Below, piece by piece: positions 34,863 through 45,703 of a stretch of DNA of 64,000 nucleotides (within the stretch, counting starts at the first letter, position 1; each line of letters begins with the position of its first letter). Under the pieces are notes generated by a model, which worked only from the letters and a program-made list of their open reading frames with translations, was not told the DNA's origin and made no database searches. Made by a program: the position numbers and the translations under genes. Origin of the DNA: Guadua angustifolia (Eukaryota > Streptophyta > Magnoliopsida > Poales > Poaceae); the NCBI GenBank assembly GCA_036346375.1, contig JAYEVE010000391.1, positions 1 through 64,000 of the forward strand, in the 5' to 3' direction.

Positions 34863-35590
34863 GCCTGGGAAGCTTTGAAATCCAGGTTTTTAAGCGCTGA
34901 TCGAGTACAGAAGGCATGACTTCAAACTCTAAAGAGCGAGTTTGAGGACTTGCGGATGAAAGAAGCAGATACAATTGATAAGTTCGCCGGAAAGTTAAGC
35001 AACATGGTTGCTAAGTGCAGTAGTCTTGGCGCCACTCTTGAAGACGCTGCTCTAGTTAAAAAACTTCTTGATTCTGTGCCAGAGGAGTTTTTCCAATTGC
35101 TGGCATCAATTGAGGAATATTCTGGTCTAGACAACATGCCCTTTGAGGAGGCCAACGAGTGTCTTAAGGCATATGAAGAACATGTTTGTCTTTGTGCTGG
35201 CAGTAGTACAGGTGGCACTAATGGGCATCTTTTGCTGACTCAAGCTGACTGGCAAACGCGCCAAAAGGCTGGCAGCAGCAGGGATTCTTCATTAAACAGT
35301 AAAGGTATTGGCACCGCCAAGTCGGATGGACAAGGCCGAGGAGCATGGCGTGGCCGCAGGCATGGCCGCGGCAGAAGTGGCAGAGCTGGTTTCAATGCAA
35401 TGCGCCAAGATACAAATGGTAGCAATAACACAGGAAGAGACAAGAGCCACATTAAGTGCTTCAATTGTGATAAGTATGGACATTATGCTTCGGAGCGTTG
35501 CCTTCTCAAGCGAAAGGAAGAAGAGGTGAATCTCTCCCATGCTCAGGAAGATGAGCCAGCTCTTCTCTTGTCTGTGTGTGTAGCACACGA
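34863..35590 (+). pseudogene. copia-A gag, C-terminal part with zinc knuckle
   Basis: The gag frame resumes after the LINE fragment ('ALKSRFLSADRVQKA', then a stop) and runs open from 34950 ('LSNMVAKCSSLGATLEDAA', 'KKLLDSVPEEFFQLLASIE'), typical of the copia UBN2-type gag. A basic Gly/Arg segment leads to a CCHC knuckle at 35457-35501, 'CFNCDKYGHYASERC'. This has five residues instead of four between His and the last Cys, so zinc binding is probably lost. Confidence 0.75.
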
Positions 35591-35595
35591 GAGAC

Positions 35596-36088
35596 ATGGT
35601 GTTATTGAACGAGGACAAGGTGATGCCAGGACAGTATCGTATTGGTTATAAGGAGGAAAAGGTTCGGTTTGGAGACGGCTCGACGGTATACATTCTTGGA
35701 AGAGGATCAGTTCTACTAGAGTGTAGAAATGGTGAGCACCGCCTAATTATAGAAGTATACTACATTCCAAGCCTTTGCAATAATATACTAAGTCTTGGCC
35801 AAATCACAAAAGCAGGTTGCTAGGTGGTGCTTGATGAAGATACATTGAGCAAACACGATCAGGAAGGCAAGCTCCTCATGAGAGTCCAATGTTCATGCAA
35901 TCACTTGTACAAGATTTTGTTACATATTGCCATGCCTGTGTGCCTCTCGGTTAGTATTGATGAGCCGGCATGGTTGTGGCATGCACGGCTTGGTCACTTG
36001 AATTTCCAGGCTATGAGGGACATGGTTGCTAAAGATATGGCACGGGGAGTGCCCAAAACTGAGCACCTTATTCAGATGTGTGAAGGTT
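35596..36088 (+). pseudogene. copia-A protease / pre-integrase remnant
   Basis: 'MVLLNEDKV' is followed almost directly by 'VRFGDGSTVYILGRGSVLLE', so the aspartic-protease active-site segment (the D-S/T/N-G-A motif) appears deleted. The downstream GAG-pre-integrase part with 'LWHARLGHLNFQAM' is present. It contains a TAG at about 35821. It is interrupted by LINE-3 at the 15-bp target agatgtgtgaaggtt (36074-36088). Confidence 0.7.
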
Positions 36089-36167
36089 CATCTTGGGCGA
36101 TAATAACACTAGGTACTTTCAAATGGTTGCCAATGGCAAACATAGAAAGAAAAAAAAAATTCTCTAG

Positions 36168-39100
36168 ATCATGAGGATAGTAAGATTGAGGGACAGGATA
36201 ATCTTAAAAGATATATAACCAAGTTCTACAAAGGTCTTTTTGGGGAACCAGAGGAGAGTTTATTCGAGCTGAATGAGGAGGATAATCAAGATATTCCGCA
36301 AATTTCCCAGGAGGAAAACGATCTTCTTACTGCTCAATTCACTGAGAAAGAAGTTAGAGATGTTGTTTTCCAGATGGAAAATAACAAAGCTCATGGTCCA
36401 GATGATTTTCCTGCCGAATTTTACCAGAAATTCTAGGATACTATCAAAGGTGATCTTCTGCTTATGTTCCAGGATCTTCACTCTGGAGAGTTACCTCTTT
36501 TTAGCTTGAATTTTGGCATCATTACTCTTCTTCCCAAAGTTCATGAAGCTAATGTTGTCCAGCAATACAGACCAATATGCTTACTAAATGTGAGCTTCAA
36601 AATTTTTAGCAAGGTTGCCACAAACAGAATGAATATGGTCGCGGATGAAAGTATCTAGGCCCCCATGTGTTTAGGGTTTTGGTAATTAATGAAAATCAAG
36701 GCTAAAAGACTAATGTTGTTTGCATGAGTAAGTTGAAAACAGGAAAATCTACTCTTAGAGGGACGTCGGATTGTCACAAGTATAAAAAGGAAGGAGTACG
36801 CACCAAAGAAGCAAAAGAAATGAAGGTATAAAATTTTAGAGATATTTTCTAGTCATTTTACCGATCTCGGAGTTGGAAGAAAAGATCGGATTGTTAGGAT
36901 AGTCACCGTACTATTAAGAGGGACTTGATTGGGGTCTTGAACTCTAAATGTGCATTTAATATGGCTCAAATGTTCGAAGTGTTCATTCATGCATTCATGT
37001 AGATGCTAAATCTGAAATTGACCCTGAGGCCGGCACTACCGCAGGTGGTAGAGCGGTAGTACATAAATCTTGGTACTACGGCGATTCTTCTGAGTAGCTA
37101 TATAACAGAGAGCATCTTCTGTGTTTCTTCTTCGACCGGCACTACCTCAATGGATGGACGGTAGTCACATAAATGCGTACTACCGCATATAAACTTTGTG
37201 GTAGTTTTTTAACAGAGGCATGTTTTTCTGGCTAGGAATGTGCGGAACTACCGCACCCATATAGCGGTAGTACCGGCCATATAAAAATTGCACAGTAACA
37301 GCTACGTATCAGAGCATTAATTGTGCCAGAGAGCCGTTGGGCCGTGAAGGCGGTACTACTGCCCCTAGAGGCGATAATCAAACCATGGCGATTTTTACGA
37401 GTTAAAAAGGCAATAACGGCTAGTTAAGTGGGGAGGGGTTATAAATACCCCCTCACATGCTAGGAAGTAGGTTGGTGACTTCATTGAATACATTTAGAGC
37501 TCTAGCAACTCTCTCCACACTCTAGTGCATTCAATTCATCATTCTTGAGTTTTTGGAGAGGAAAATTGAGTGCATTTGCATTTGTTGAGCCATATTAAAG
37601 CACTCAAGAGTCTCAAGCCTTCATCAAGTTTATTACTCTTGGAGGTTGCCGCCTCCTAGATGGCTTGGAGGCGTGAAGTCCCGGTGATTTTCACAAAGAA
37701 GTTTGTGTGAAGGCCCGGACGGTTGTGAAGGCAAGGAGCTCGCCAACCCGGAGTGGGGAAGAGCTACCACGAGTGATCGAGGAAGGCTCAAGCGAGTGGA
37801 GCTAGCTTGAAGAAGTTCAAGCCACCTCAACGTAGAGTAGGGGAGACCGGCAAGTCTCCGAGACCACGGGATAAAAATCCACGTGTTCATTATTTGTGGT
37901 TTGCGTTGTTTTCACTCTTGCATTAATTCTAGCAAATTGATCATCTTGGTGATATACTTGTTTAGTTGTTGATATATTCAAGTAGAGATATTATTTGGTG
38001 ATCATTAGAATTGCTAGGTATTGAATTGCTAAAATTGTCCTTAGTGCTTAGAAATCATTAAACTTGATTTTAGTAATTGAAAATTTAAAAACCTCCTATT
38101 CACCCCCCCTCTAGTCGGTATCCTTGATCCTACAGCGGACAAGGTTGTTAGCCCGACACAGATAGCTTTTATGCGTGGCCGAAATATCCTAGAAGGGGTG
38201 GTTATACTACATGAAACAATTCACAAGATGCATAGGAAAAAACTTAGTGGGGTCCTTTTTAAAATTGATTTCGAGAAAGCTTGCGATAAGGTTAAGTGGC
38301 CTTTTCTGTTTCAGATCCTCCGAATGAAAGGATTCTCATCCAAGATGATTTCTTGGATTAAGTCCTTCATTTCGGGCAGAAGTGTGGCGGTTAATATTAA
38401 TGATGAAGTGGGATGTTTTTTCTAGACCAAAAAAGGTCTCCGACAAGGTGATCCTCTATCACAATTACTATTTAATATTATGGCAGATATGTTGGCGGTC
38501 TTGATTAGAAGAGCTAAGGAAAAAGGGCAAATTGGTGGAGTAGTGCCTCACTTAATTGATGGTGGTTTATCTATTCTACAATATGCAGACGACACAATCT
38601 TATTTCTGGAAAATGATCTAAATCAAGCTTGTAACATGAAGTTATTGCTTTGTGCGTTTGAGCAAATCTCGGGTCTTAAAATAAATTTTCACAAGAGCGA
38701 GTTACTCTGCTTTGGTGATGCCCAAGGTTCCTTACATCAATATTTGGAATTGTTTGGCTGTAAACATGGGGAACTCCCTCTGAAGTATTTAGGAATTCCT
38801 ATTCACTTTAAGCGGTTAAGGAATTCGGATTGGAAAAGAGTGGAAGAGCGTTTCGAAAAGAGACTCAGTAGTTGGAAAGGAAAGCATCTTTCTGTAGGGG
38901 GCAGATTAACACTTATCAATTCGGTGTTAAGTAGTCTTCCAATGTATATGATGTCCTTTTTCGAGGTGCCTAAAGGTGCCCTTAAAAAACTTGATTATTT
39001 CCGCTCTCATTTTTTCTGGCAAGGTGAGGGAGATAAAAGAAAGTATCGACTTGCAAAATGGAGTATCCTATGCCAACCTAAGGATCAAGGGGGCCTTGGG

Positions 39101-40180
39101 ATTCATGATTTATATGTTAAGAACATTGCACTTTTAAGTAAATGGTTGTTCCAGCTTTTAACATCGGATGGTATGTGGCAGCAGCTTCTTAGAAATAAAT
39201 ACCTTGGATCTAAACCGTTAGTACAAGTCGAGTGGAAACCAGGAGATTCACATTTCTAGTCTAGTTTGATGAAGGTCAAACGAGATTTCCTTCAATTTGG
39301 TACTTTCAAAATTAATAATGGAACACAAGTGAGATTCTGGGAAGACATCTGGTTGGGAAGCTGCGCTTTAAAAGATTAATATCCTGGGTTATATAGCATA
39401 ACAAGGAAGAAATACATAACCATTGTTGATGTTCTTATCACTCCTCAACTAAACATATCCTGGCGACGGTCATTGATTGGATCTAAGTTGGCGGCGTGGC
39501 ATAATTTACTTTCACGCATCGCGGGTTTACATCTGACGCAAGATGATGAATTTCGTTGGAATTTGTGCCAATCTGGACAATTCTCTGTGCATTCTCATTA
39601 CTTGGCGTTGATTAAATGTGGTGTTCCTAATTTAAACAAGTGTATATGGAAGTGAAAAGCCCCGTTGAAGATCAAAGTATTTCTATGGTATCTTCGAAAA
39701 GGAGTCATTTTGACCAAGGATAATTTGGCTAAACATAATTGGCAGGGTAGTAAGACATGTAGCTTTTGTCTTGAAATACAGACAATTAGGCATTTGTTCT
39801 TTGACTGTCGATTTACTCATATGGTCTGGAGTTTATTGCACATATCTTTGGGCATTGCTAGACCTTTTTCAGAAATGTTTGGACACTGGCTTAGTTGTTT
39901 TCTAAAGCATCTTCATAATGTTGTCCTACTAGGAGCCATAGCCATTTGTTGGTCTCTTTGGTTGAGTAGGAATGATATTGTCTTTGAAAGAAAATCAATT
40001 TTATCCCCTTTGCAGGTTATTTTTGCTACTTCCCATTGGCTGCGTACATGGGCTGTGCTGCAGAGGCCGGAATTGCGAACTATTATGGTGGAGGCTACTC
40101 AACGGTTGGTACAGGTGGCCAAGGATTTCTTTTGCCAGGCGCATGGGTGGCGGTCTAGTCTTAGGATTGCTAGTCACTAG
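36168..40180 (+). pseudogene. LINE-3 ORF2 (RT to C-terminus), split by a solo LTR
   Basis: RT pieces at 36273-36658 ('RPICLLN') continue after the solo LTR at 38140 ('FMRGRNILEGVV', 'KIDFEKACDKVKWPF', 'KKGLRQGDPLS', 'YADD' at 38582-38593). A thumb-like part extends to 39259, and the zf-RVT part is at 39473-40180 ('CSFCLEIQTIRHLFFDC'). The YADD catalytic box is intact. In-frame stops include TAG at 38423-38425 and 39257-39259 and TGA near 39654. The frame is mostly continuous between stops, so this copy is less decayed than LINE-2. Confidence 0.8.
36646..38134 (+). mobile_element. Solo LTR, probable copia (SIRE/Maximus-like), 1489 bp
   Basis: Starts TGAAAGTATCTAGGCCCCC and ends CTTGATCCTACA. 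A perfect 5-bp duplication, GCGGA, flanks it at 36641-36645 and 38135-38139. Removing it rejoins the LINE-3 reverse transcriptase reading frame, which confirms the boundaries. The 'cattgatcaccccccct' type tail and roughly 1.5 kb length resemble SIRE-lineage LTRs; the lineage is inferred. Inverted copies of 'ggtagtaccg' occur at 37030-37290. Confidence 0.85.
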
Positions 40181-40326
40181 AGTGTGGGAGTTATTTTTTG
40201 TCTTTGGGCTGTGTGCTTATTGATAAGCAGAGGCCGGGAGAAGTTTTTTTCAAGGACTTGTATCTCCTCGATGTAACGTTCTTGAAATTAATAAAGCTTC
40301 CTTCATCTAAAAGATGTGTGAAGGTT

Positions 40327-42958
40327 GTGACTTTTCCAAACAGTGCCGACAGCCATTTCCTTTGCAAGCTTTGTACCGATGAGAAGCATTCCTAGAGCTT
40401 GTACATGCAGATCTTTGTGGACCTATCATGTCACAAACAATAGCTGGTAATCGGTACTTCTTACTTTTGGTTGATGATTGCAGCCGTTTCATGTGGGTGT
40501 ATTTTCTCAAGTCAAAAGATCAAGCATATGCTGCATTTAGGAAGTTCAAGATGCAAGCTGAAATTGACAGCAGTTACAAATTGAAGATACTCAGGACAGG
40601 TCGAGGAGGTGAATTTGTTTCTCAACAATTTTCAAATTTTTGTGCAGAAGGAGTGCAGCAACATCTTACTGCACCATATACACCACAACAAAATGGAGTG
40701 GTGGAATGACGAAATTGTTCAGTGTTGGCTGTTACAAGATGCTTACTCAAAACAATGGTTGTGACCGGGAGTTGTGAGGAGAAGCTGTCAGACATGCAGT
40801 TTATCTCCTAAATCGTGTGCCAACCAAAGCAGTGAAAGGAGCTACCCCTTTTGAAGTTTGGAAGGGAAGGAAACCAAATCTTGAGCATCTCAGGATATTT
40901 GGTTGCACGTCGTTTGTTAAAGTGCCAGCAGTTCATACTCAGAAACTTGATGATCGTAGCAAACAAATGGCGTATCTTGGGATTGAGGAAGGAAGCAAAG
41001 CACATCGTCTTTTCAATCCAGAAGGGAAAAGGATATGTGTTAGTCGTGATGTGATATTTGATGAAAATAAAAAGTGCAGTTGGGATTGGTTGACTGGAGA
41101 CAACTCAGTTTCGGCTGATTTTACTATACATGGTCTGACAATTGATGAGCAAGCTGATATGGCACAAGCAGGAAGTCCTGCAGACCTGCCGCAGCATGAT
41201 TCAAGCTCAGAGTTACCTGATGCAACAAATCCTTCAGCTCAAGCTCCTTCACCGTTTGCTCCAGAGTTGGGGGCGGTACCAACATCACCTACTGTCTCAA
41301 CAGCACCAACATCACCAACAATAACTCCAGATTCAGTCAGCCTAACCACGCCTTGCTCTTTCTCCTCTGAAGCAACTCCAATGAAGTTTAGATCTTTGGC
41401 AGAGATTTATGAAGATACTAAAGGAATCCATTCTTTGACAGAGTTGAATATGGCAGTTTTAGATGAGCCAGCAAGCTATCTTGAGGCTGCAAGTGACAGG
41501 GAATAAGCAAAAGCAATGCAGTATGAGTTCGACTCAATCGAGAAAAACAAGAATTGGTCATTGACTGATCTCCCAGTGGAACTAAGCCGACTGGCTTGAA
41601 ATGGGTGTTTAAACTGAAGAAGAATGCAGCCGGGGAGATAGTTAAGCATAAGGCAAGATTAGTTGCCAAAGGGTATGTGCAATAGAAAGGAGTTGATTTT
41701 GAGGATGCGTTTGCTCCAGTTGCCAGAGTGGAGACAGTGAGATTGCTGTTGGCTTTGTTAGCTCAGGAGGGATGGCAAGTTCATCATCTTGACGTCAAGT
41801 CAGCTTTCTGAATGTGGAGCTCCAAGAGAATGTATATGTGTCTCAACCGGAGGGTTTCATCATTGCCAGGAAGGAGAGCAAGGTGTACAGGCTATCCAAA
41901 GCACTCTATCGCTTGCAGCAAGCGCCTAGAGCTTGGAACACACACTTGGATCTAACTTTGAAGAATCTCAAGTTTCAGAAATGTCCTCAAGATCAGGCTG
42001 TATACAAACGTTGTACCAACAATGGTCTGGTCATTGTTGGAGTCTATGTCAATGGCTTGATTATGACAGGAGAAAACCAGACATAAATACAGTTGTTCAA
42101 AGAACAAATGAAAAATGAGTTTGAGATGAGTGATTTTGGAACTCTCTCTTATTACCTTGGGTTAGAAGTGCAGCAAGGCAGTAATGGTATAACTCTGAAA
42201 CAGACAGGGTATGCTAAGAAAATACTGCAGCAAGCAGGGATGTGGGAATGCAATCCTTCAAAATACCCAATGGAACCGAAGCTACATTTGATCAACAATG
42301 AAGAAAGTGTGTCAGTAAATGCAACTCAATACCCGCATCTGATTGGGTGTTTGTGATACCTAATTCACACCAGGCCAGATTTGAGCTATGCGGTGGGAAT
42401 GATTAGCAGATATATGGAGGCACCTAAACAAAGTCACCTAACTGCAGTCAAGCAAATCCTACAATATGTTAGAGGAACAAACGGTTTTGGCGTTGTTTAC
42501 AGTAGAAGGGGAGATGGTAATTTGATTGGCTATAGCGATAGCAATCTTGCAAGTAACCTTGATGATCGGAGAAGTACTACCGGGATGGTATTCAATTCTC
42601 AGGAGGTCCTATCACATGGTGATCCCAAAAGCAAAAAACAGTTGCACTATCATCATGTGAGGCAGAATTTATGGCTGCAGCAGCTACGGCCTGTCAAGCT
42701 TTGTGGTTGAGAAGTTTACCAAGTAACCTGACAGGCATTGAACCGAAAAGAGTGCTACTGAGAGTTGACAACAAGTCTGCAATAGCACTAATGAAGAATC
42801 CAGTGTTTCACGGGAGGAGAAAACACATTGATACAAAATACCATTTCATCTGGGAATGTGCTGAAAATTGTATAGTATCGATTGAACATGTTAGCACAGA
42901 AGAACAACGTGCTGACATTCCAACCAAAGCACTTGCATGCCGGAGTCAAATTCGCTGA
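40327..42958 (+). pseudogene. copia-A integrase, reverse transcriptase and RNase H, broken
   Basis: Integrase resumes after LINE-3 ('LVHADLCGP', 'GNRYFLLLVDDCSR', 'PYTPQQNGVVE'). The second catalytic Asp position reads Gly (GGT at 40599-40601, 'LRTGRGGEF'). RT follows from about 41590 ('KWVFKLKKNAAGE', 'HHLDVKSAF', 'QPEGFI'). The catalytic YVDD is changed to 'YVNG' at 42045-42056. RNase H is at 42381-42958 ('GYSDSNLASNLDDRRST', 'LRVDNKSAIALMKNP', 'ADIPTKAL'). Multiple stops and frameshifts, for example after 40709, near 41690 and at 41810. Non-functional. Confidence 0.85.
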
Positions 42959-43018
42959 GAAGCAAGAGTTGCTGGGGGTCAGGAACATCGCGGGTTAAAA
43001 TTAGGATTAAGGGGAGAG

Positions 43019-43979
43019 TGTTGCATGTAATCCTGATTGGTTGAGATGGTTTCAGTTTAGAGTTCGTTTTATTTAAGTTGTTGGATAGAAAACAATAACA
43101 GACTTTTGTAGCTCTGGATAGATTTGAGAAGTTTTGATTTTGCTTTGGTAGTTGTAATGTAAAAGTTATCTGTAACTTTGAACATATAAAGGAAAGGAGA
43201 AAACCCTGAAAAGCTGTGCAGTTGTGGCAGCGCAAAAACAATTGTCGATTCTTTGTTCTGCTGGTTCTGCTATCGTCTTTACTCTGTTGTCGTTTGTTTC
43301 TCTGAAGTTCAGAATGTCGACAAAGCATTGTTGTCGTTGTTTTTCCTGAAGTTCAGAGAACAGACGAAGCGTTGTTGTGGTCAGTAGTACGTACATGTAC
43401 GTACTGGATGGAGTTAGTCATGCACGCAAGTAAGTTTTGGTCAAAGAAATTTGCTGCAGTGCGCATGGTAGGGTGCAGGGATGTGGCATGAGAATCGGTC
43501 AATTAGTTAGATGATTAGTGGAGCTATAGGCTTAGTGGCTGGCTGGCCGCACATCGTGCACACATGCAGGTGTTAGCCGAGTCTCTGGGTAGTGTGTGCG
43601 TACGTGTGAGTAGTGCGTGCGTTAGTGGCCGAGAAGTGTGTGTGTTAGCCTATAAAAGGCAGAGAGTAGTAGATGCCTTGGGGAGAGTAGCTAGGAACAC
43701 AGAAGATAGACACTAACTCAAGTCCGTTGTAATCTTGAGTCAGTAGGCGTCTCAAAGTGTGTGTTCCTTGTATTCTCGGAGAGCTAAGTATAAGAATATA
43801 TAAGCGTGTGTTCTTCGTGTAATAGCTCTTGTGTTCATCTGCCCCCGAGTCCGTGTGTTTGTTGAGAGAAATACCATGAGCGAGTGTTCTCCGGGGAAGC
43901 CTGGGCCAACATTGTTGTTGTTGTTGTTATTCTGAAGATCAGAATACAGGAAAAGGAAGGCTTAAAGATTGATTCCAAA
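43019..43979 (+). repeat. copia-A 3' LTR (interrupted)
   Basis: Begins TGTTGCATGTAATCC directly after the polypurine tract and ends 'gattccaaa'. It matches the 5' LTR remnant over its last 200 bases. It is interrupted at 43376-43911. Without the insert it is about 425 bp. TATA-like 'catataaagg' at about 43184-43193. Confidence 0.8.
43376..43911 (+). mobile_element. Solo LTR inserted in the copia-A 3' LTR (about 536 bp)
   Basis: Has TG...CA ends (TGTGGTCAGTAG ... GGGCCAACA), a TATA box 'cctataaaaggcagag' at about 43650 and a 3' part rich in 'gtgtgttcttcgtgtaata', as in copia-type LTRs. It is absent from the 5' LTR remnant, which defines it as an insert. It sits in a TTG repeat, so the 5-bp duplication (gttgt or ttgtt) cannot be placed exactly. 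Confidence 0.7.
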
Positions 43980-43980
43980 A

Positions 43981-45423
43981 GCGAACAGTCTAGCAGCTCA
44001 CAAATCCTAACAGCATCTGCTAAGGCATCCAAGGTATAGTTGATCGATGCTCTTCTTGCTATAGTATTGCTATAGGCACCGGACTATATGCTTCAACAAG
44101 CATGTTACCAAGTTGATTTAAGGCCCTCTTTCCAGGACAATGGATGCAGTACCTCAGCAAGTCGCCATTCTAGCGTTTTGCCAAACCAGCAGACTCCATC
44201 TGTTGGAGACACTACTATGGGACCTGCTTCTGAAGAAACTCCTTGCAAGGAAATTGCACCAACTCCAAAGGTTGTAAGCATTCTTTTGCACAATCCTTTT
44301 TTCAGCGGTTTGTTCAGTATGTCATGACTGACAAGTGACATTCTCTGTATTTTAATTTTTAGGAGCAAGCTATTGGTTTAGGTGACTGCAAGAATCAACG
44401 TGACAAAAAGAAAATCAAACATAAAGGGAAAACAAAACTATCTAATCTGACGAGAGCTGCGGACCCTGGATCTGGCAAATTGAAGACATCTGTTCCTCTT
44501 ATTGCTACAGAAGCCTCACAAAAACCTATTGATGCAGTAGATGTCTCACCTCTTCTCCCATCATATGCTCATCCTTCCAGGAGTGATACTCCTGAAGCAG
44601 TAAGTTGCTCTGACTCTTCCATTACACTTAATGGAACTGAAGGAAAAAAGCATCAGAAGCTGCACAAAACTGGAAGATACTGCAGAATATTGCCAGAGTG
44701 CACATAAATCTGATGCCTTTAGTATGAATGAACAGGCCCCATCACGCATTAGTCAAAATGAATCCATGGTCCAAGCATCTTCACGTTTACCTTCCACAAG
44801 TAATAATGTTTCTTCTGGTAATCTATACAGAAAATCTGTTGACTCCATGATAAGATCTGTGCAGGATAAGACTGACTGTGATATGACACAGGGAGCTTTG
44901 TATACAACAGAAACCTACAGGGAGGAACATCATATGAGTGGCCGAATGTAACACTGCCTCATTTTGTATCTCCTGAAATGCAACAGCGCCCCCTGCCGCA
45001 GCGGACAGGTTGCATCTTGATGTTGGTTACAAATGGCCTACTCAATTTGACCATTCTTTCCTTCCTGCCAACCATCAGGTGAGAAATTCACCAATTGAAG
45101 CTGGATACAACCAAATGCTATCTTCTCTAGCAGTGCCCTTAAGTTTTGATTGGCCTCCTGTGTTCAGAGGTTATGGTAAATTGAGTCACAATGCTGCTTT
45201 AAGTTATGATCCATTGTATACCCCACAGATGCAGTCTTCTGCTTGGTCAGGGATTCCTGCTCAACTAATGCGAGGTGGTATTTGCAGTGAAAAAGATAGG
45301 AAATATTTTGGTGACAATGATCCAAGAAACACATCAGATGTTGGGGATGATACTGAAAGCTATTGGTTTTCTGAAGAAGAATCAGACGGGCGTGCACGTG
45401 TGGGTGGTATTCCCTCTGTCTAA
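43981..45423 (+). pseudogene. Host gene fragment, probable plant nucleotidyltransferase (PAP/OAS1-type) C-terminal region
   Basis: Three exon-like blocks are separated by plausible introns. Block one ends AAG|gtatag at about 44031. Block two runs from about 44077 to 44270, with AAG|gttgta as donor. Block three starts after 'tttaatttttag' at 44361 and runs on past 44700. The third block changes frame near 44635 (44480-44707, then 44631-44951) and again near 45000; 45010-45423 is open with 'LHLDVGYKWPTQFDHSFLP', 'LSFDWPPVF' and 'DDTESYWFSEEE'. These motifs recall the C-terminal half of the Arabidopsis AT3G51620-like nucleotidyltransferase family, judged from memory. The catalytic N-terminus and the final conserved block are missing. 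A Ser-rich, Lys-rich disordered composition is evident. Confidence 0.5.
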
Positions 45424-45487
45424 AAATATAAGACGTATTTTGACTTTGCATAAGGATTAAGATTGCGTAAACTTGAGAAAGGTATGA

Positions 45488-45703
45488 GGGCCTGTTTGTT
45501 TCAGCTTTGGATTCTCTAAAAGCTGATTCTAGATTGTTGTTGTCGAGAAGATGATTCTCTAAAAGCTGGAATCTAAAAGTACATATAAAGTGGATTCAAG
45601 TGTATATGGATGGGTTGGATTGTGAGAATCGGACTGTTTGTTTTTTATTTTGGCTTTAGGGCCAGAATCCAAAACCAAAAGCTAAAACAAACAAACAAAC
45701 CCT
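45488..45703. mobile_element. MITE, about 216 bp
   Basis: Terminal inverted repeats are gggcctgtttgtttcagctt on the left and, reverse-complemented, gggtttgtttgtttgtttta on the right, with an internal 'gattctctaaaagctg' repeat. A 5-bp match, tatga, at 45483-45487 and 45704-45708 may be part of the target duplication. Superfamily uncertain (hAT-like ends). Confidence 0.65.

Larger units (their letters stand above)
36089..40311 (+). mobile_element. L1-type LINE, 5'-truncated, inserted in copia-A (LINE-3)
   Basis: The insert is bounded by the 15-bp duplication agatgtgtgaaggtt at 36074-36088 and 40312-40326. It starts inside ORF2 just before the RT ('ANIERKKK' region at 36120) and ends '...aataaagcttccttcatctaa'. 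It belongs to the same family as LINE-2. Without the solo LTR it carries, the LINE is about 2.73 kb. A long poly(A) is not visible, only short A-rich sequence. Confidence 0.85.
30150..43979 (+). mobile_element. Ty1/copia retrotransposon, old and multiply interrupted (copia-A)
   Basis: A partial 5' LTR (30150-30355) is followed by a tRNA-Met-type primer site (tggcatcagagc, 30358-30369), gag, pol, a polypurine tract (aaggggagag, about 43008-43018) and a 3' LTR from 43019. Without inserts the element is about 4.8 kb. The order IN-RT-RNase H defines copia. It carries four direct insertions (30671-34051, 34064-34862, 36089-40311, 43376-43911), and one of them is itself interrupted. Several catalytic motifs are lost. 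No target duplication can be tested because the 5' LTR is truncated. Confidence 0.85.
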
